DNA of 64,000 bases from Castellaniella ginsengisoli (GTDB taxonomy: Bacteria > Pseudomonadota > Gammaproteobacteria > Burkholderiales > Burkholderiaceae_B), in the NCBI RefSeq assembly GCF_039523235.1, contig NZ_BAAAEX010000006.1; one strand, 5' to 3'. Position numbers and translations under genes: made by a program. Of the stretch, positions 61,267 to 64,000 are shown piece by piece. Positions within the stretch are counted from its first letter, which is position 1; each line of letters begins with the position of its first letter. The notes beneath the pieces were generated by a model. The model saw only the letters and a list, made by a program, of their open reading frames with translations. It had not been told where the DNA came from and did no database searches.

Positions 61267-63299
61267 GGGTTCTCCTCCAGGGCGCCATCTCCGGGAGCCA
61301 GGGATTCATCGGGCGGGGGCGCCGGCTCGGGCGCCTCGCCTTCATCAACGGGTGCCGGATCCAGTTCGGGCCGCCCCGGGGCGGCCGCCGGTTGCGCCGG
61401 GTCGCCCTGCGCTTCCCGCTCGATCTGCAGGCGCGCGCGACGCAGCGCGGTGCGGTCCGGATCCAGCCAGTAGTCGAACACCGTGCGGGCGATCGGCGCG
61501 GCCACCGAGGCGCCCCAGCCGCCATTTTCCACGATCAGGGCCACGGCGATCTGGGGGTTCTCGACTGGCGCGTAGGCCATGAACAAGGCATGGTCGCGCA
61601 GGCGCTCATCGACCGAGTGCGCCCGATACTTGGCGCCGCGCAGGCTGTAGACTTGGGCCGTGCCGGTCTTTCCGGCCGCCTGGTAGGGCGCGCCATCGAA
61701 AGCGCGCCGCGCCGTCCCTTTGCGCACGACATCCACCATGGCCTCGCGGATCACGCGCAGATTGTCCGGCTTCAGATCGATGGTGTACTGCGGGCCGGCC
61801 ACGGGATAGTTGAACCGCCCCGAGAGCGGGTCGATGATCCGGCGCACCAGGTGCGGCTTCATGTAGACCCCGTCGTTGGCGAGCACCGCGGTCGCCTGGG
61901 CCAGTTGCAGCAGGGTGAAGGCGTTGTAGCCCTGCCCGACGGCGACCGACACGGTCTCGCCCTGATACCAATGCTGCTGCTCGCGCTGTTTGTAGGCCTT
62001 GCGTTTCCAGGCGCGCGAAGGCAGCACGCCGCGGCGTTCGCCGTCCAGGTCGATGCCTGTGATCTGGCCGAAACCGAACTGCTGCGCGAAATCGTGCAGG
62101 GCATCGACGTCCATCTGGGCGCCCAGCGAGAAGAAATAGGTATCGGAAGACACGACGATGGCCCGATGCATGTCGGTCGGCCCGTAGACCGCCCCGCCGG
62201 CATTGCGGAACCGCTGCCCGGCCAGCTCGAAGTAGCCGGGATCGGGGACCAGTTCGCGCGCCGAGCGCAGCCCCATTTCCAGGGCCGCCAGCCCCACGAA
62301 AGGCTTGTAGGTCGAGCCGATGGGATAGGTGCCATACAGCGGCCGGTTGATGAGCGGATGATCCGGCGATTCGTTCAGTTTGCGCCAGCTTTCGACGTCG
62401 ATGCCGTCCACGAACAGATTCGGATCGAAAGACGGCGAGGACACGAAGGCCAGGACCTCGCCCGTGTGCGGCTCGATGGCGACCAGCGCCCCGCGCCGGC
62501 CCGAGAACTGCGCCTCGGCCAGTTGTTGCAGGCCGATATCCAGGGACAGCTCCAGGTCGGAACCGGGCACCGGGTCGGTGCGGCTCAGTTCGCGCACCGG
62601 GCGCCCGCCCGCCGTGACTTCCAGCTCCTCGACTCCGGTCCGGCCGTGCAGGGCTTTCTCCCAGGTCTTCTCGACGCCTTTCTTGCCGATGACCGAGGTG
62701 CCCCGGTAATTGCCCATCTGGCCGGTTTCTTCCAGGTTGCGCTGATCCTCTTCGGAAATCCTGCCGACGAAACCCAGCACATGGGCGGCCGACTCGTGCC
62801 GGGGGTAGTTGCGCACCCAGCGGGCCTCCAGGTTGACGCCGGGGAAGCGGTAGGCATGGACGGCAAACCAGGACGCCTCGATGTCGTTCAGGTTGTTGCG
62901 CAGCAGGACGGGCGCATAACGGCCGCTCTGCCGGTACAGGCGCATGAACCTGCGCCGGTCGCCTTCGCTGAGATAGACCAGCTCGCCCAGCCGGTCGAGC
63001 ACGTCGTCGATGTCGTCCTGGACCTGGGCGCGCGTCACGGTCAGCGTGTAATCGCGCAGATTCTGCGCCAGCACCGCGCCGTTGCGGTCGATGATCCGCC
63101 CGCGCCGGGGCGGGACGGGCACGATGGTGATGCGGTTCTGCTCGGCGCGCGCCGACAAGGTGTCGTAGCGCTCGATCTGCAAGTACCACAGGCGCCCGGC
63201 CAGCAGCAGCAGGCACACCAGGGCGAACAGGCCCGCCACCCAGGCGCGCAGCAACACGGTCTGCCGCTGGAGATGGCCGGTCTTGCGGAATTCGAACAT
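61263..63299 (-). CDS. mrdA: Penicillin-binding protein 2 (elongation transpeptidase)
   Basis: 678 residues. An N-terminal helix (about 20-42) is followed by the dimerisation/pedestal domain and the transpeptidase domain. The active-site motifs are STYK in PIGSTYKPFVGLAALEMG near 330 and KTGTAQVYSLRGAKYRAH near 545. It has a long Pro/Glu-rich tail (about 640-678). It works with RodA and MreCD in the Rod complex. It lies 18 bases after mreD. Confidence 0.97.
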   Translation of the reverse strand: MFEFRKTGHLQRQTVLLRAWVAGLFALVCLLLLAGRLWYLQIERYDTLSARAEQNRITIVPVPPRRGRIIDRNGAVLAQNLRDYTLTVTRAQVQDDIDDVLDRLGELVYLSEGDRRRFMRLYRQSGRYAPVLLRNNLNDIEASWFAVHAYRFPGVNLEARWVRNYPRHESAAHVLGFVGRISEEDQRNLEETGQMGNYRGTSVIGKKGVEKTWEKALHGRTGVEELEVTAGGRPVRELSRTDPVPGSDLELSLDIGLQQLAEAQFSGRRGALVAIEPHTGEVLAFVSSPSFDPNLFVDGIDVESWRKLNESPDHPLINRPLYGTYPIGSTYKPFVGLAALEMGLRSARELVPDPGYFELAGQRFRNAGGAVYGPTDMHRAIVVSSDTYFFSLGAQMDVDALHDFAQQFGFGQITGIDLDGERRGVLPSRAWKRKAYKQREQQHWYQGETVSVAVGQGYNAFTLLQLAQATAVLANDGVYMKPHLVRRIIDPLSGRFNYPVAGPQYTIDLKPDNLRVIREAMVDVVRKGTARRAFDGAPYQAAGKTGTAQVYSLRGAKYRAHSVDERLRDHALFMAYAPVENPQIAVALIVENGGWGASVAAPIARTVFDYWLDPDRTALRRARLQIEREAQGDPAQPAAAPGRPELDPAPVDEGEAPEPAPPPDESLAPGDGALEENP

Positions 63300-63317
63300 G
63301 CCGTCCCCGGGCCGTCG

Positions 63318-63881
63318 TCAGACGGGGCCCGCGCCGTCGCCGCCCAGGCGGCGCGGGCGCAGAGACATGAGCACATCGGGCAAGGGCCACAAGATGCCCG
63401 TGAACAAGGCCGACCACAGCCAATTCCAGCCCTCCCAGGCGCCGCTCAGCCAAGCGCCCAGCAGGCTGGACACCATGCAGGAAACCACGAATACCGGCAG
63501 GACCTGCAGAGTCTGCAGCCAGGCGTTGAAATGCCGCAGCCGATGGCTCAGCCGCAAGATGCCGTAGGCGGCCAGCACATAGCACAGCGCATGCAGGCCC
63601 AGCAGACCGGCATCCTGCACATCCATCAGCAGGCCGAACACGAAGGCGGTCGTCAGGCCCACGCGGGCGGGCGCGCGCAGGCACCAATAGAGCAGCATCA
63701 ACAACAGCACGTCGGGCACCGGCTGCCAGAGCCGCCAGGGCAGCAGGGACGCCATCCATACCAGGATCAGCGAGCCCCATACCAGCCAACCGGGCGCGGC
63801 GTTCTGGAATGCGGCGGCATCCACCGGCTGCAGCGCCATCAGGGAAGAACCTCCCTGGCGCTTATTGGGCGTCGAGGGCAT
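63318..63881 (-). CDS. mreD: Rod shape-determining protein MreD
   Basis: 187 residues from the ATG at 63881, which overlaps the end of mreC by 20 bases and has GAGGAG 7 bases upstream. The ATG at 63839 (MALQPVDAAAFQ), with GGGAGG about 10 bases upstream, is a plausible alternative that would drop 14 residues. Several membrane helices are seen (LVWGSLILVWMASLLPWRL, LLLMLLYWCLRAPARVGL, ALCYVLAAYGILRL). It helps the Rod complex. Confidence 0.93.
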   Translation of the reverse strand: MPSTPNKRQGGSSLMALQPVDAAAFQNAAPGWLVWGSLILVWMASLLPWRLWQPVPDVLLLMLLYWCLRAPARVGLTTAFVFGLLMDVQDAGLLGLHALCYVLAAYGILRLSHRLRHFNAWLQTLQVLPVFVVSCMVSSLLGAWLSGAWEGWNWLWSALFTGILWPLPDVLMSLRPRRLGGDGAGPV

Positions 63882-64000
63882 GCTCGATCTCCTCGGGCTG
63901 GGGGACGTCGGCCACGTCCACGCGCAGAACCAGAAAATGACGGTAGCGCTCGGGGTGCGACAACGGCTCGGCGATCGCCATCGCGAAACCGGTGCCGGGG
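63862..64000 (-). CDS. mreC: Rod shape-determining protein MreC (C-terminal end, cut by window edge)
   Basis: Only the last 45 codons are present, ending in TAA at 63862. The visible tail reads PGTGFAMAIAEPLSHPERY, then HFLVLRVDVADVP and EEIEHALDAQ. Identity rests on place (mreC-mreD-mrdA-rodA order) and a general resemblance to MreC tails. Its stop overlaps the mreD start region. Confidence 0.8.
   Translation of the reverse strand, partial: PGTGFAMAIAEPLSHPERYRHFLVLRVDVADVPQPEEIEHALDAQ

Overview
The window is high-GC (roughly two-thirds G+C), densely packed chromosomal DNA from a betaproteobacterium, most likely Alcaligenaceae (Bordetella / Achromobacter / Castellaniella-like). This rests on protein similarity judged by eye and on gene neighbourhoods typical of that group: rplM-rpsI with argC and erpA, tlpA-accB-accC-prmA-DUF3426, rubredoxin-thiD-thiE-hemL, rplU-rpmA-obgE-proB, ftsE-ftsX-mutY and mreC-mreD-mrdA-rodA. 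No rRNA, tRNA, transposase, integrase, phage gene or CRISPR array was found.

Layout. 1-4.1 kb (minus): ribD (cut by the window edge), nrdR, glyA, a PEBP-family protein and tyrS. 4.3-6.8 kb (plus): an M23 endopeptidase and anmK. 6.8-12.8 kb (minus): erpA, a coiled-coil membrane protein, argC, rpsI-rplM, an orphan TRAP solute-binding protein and pmbA. 12.9-14.1 kb (plus): darP and an esterase. 14.1-14.4 kb: tandem 79-bp repeats, next to a protein acetyltransferase of Pat type (minus). 17-21 kb: gltX, two small envelope proteins, a histone H1-like protein and yggT. 21-27 kb (minus): slyB-like lipoprotein, PfkB kinase, DUF3426, prmA, accC, accB and tlpA. 27.4-34.4 kb (plus): mpl, an RNase II-type protein, a TonB-like protein, mtgA, lptG and apaH. 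34.4-36.5 kb (minus): plsC, ruvX, yqgE and rubredoxin. 36.5-36.9 kb: a second repeat array. 37-46.7 kb (plus): thiD, thiE, hemL, a MarR regulator, argJ, a damaged cstA-ybdD locus, rplU, rpmA, obgE and proB. 46.8-52 kb: an Lrp-type regulator facing dadA, an OmpR-like and an XRE regulator, then a TPP riboswitch and thiC. 52-57 kb (minus): an OmpA-type lipoprotein and an aapJQMP amino-acid ABC transporter. 57.4-60 kb (plus): ftsE, ftsX, mutY. 60-64 kb (minus): rodA, mrdA, mreD and the end of mreC.

Most genes are housekeeping. Cell-wall growth and recycling recur (M23 peptidase, anmK, mpl, mtgA, ftsEX, mreCD, mrdA, rodA), as do thiamine synthesis (thiC, thiD, thiE), arginine/proline synthesis (argC, argJ, proB), Fe-S assembly and translation.

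The most unusual signals are not protein genes. (1) Two repeat arrays 22 kb apart (14.14-14.43 kb and 36.54-36.90 kb) are copies of one structured element: a 16-bp palindrome followed by a stem-loop with 13-bp arms and a GCAG(G) loop. The sequences differ between arrays, but the pairing is preserved. (2) The cstA locus keeps a promoter/operator-like region but appears to have lost two or more internal coding segments, and the adjacent ybdD is also shortened. (3) The accBC and rplU-rpmA leaders contain structured elements that could be cis-regulatory RNAs.
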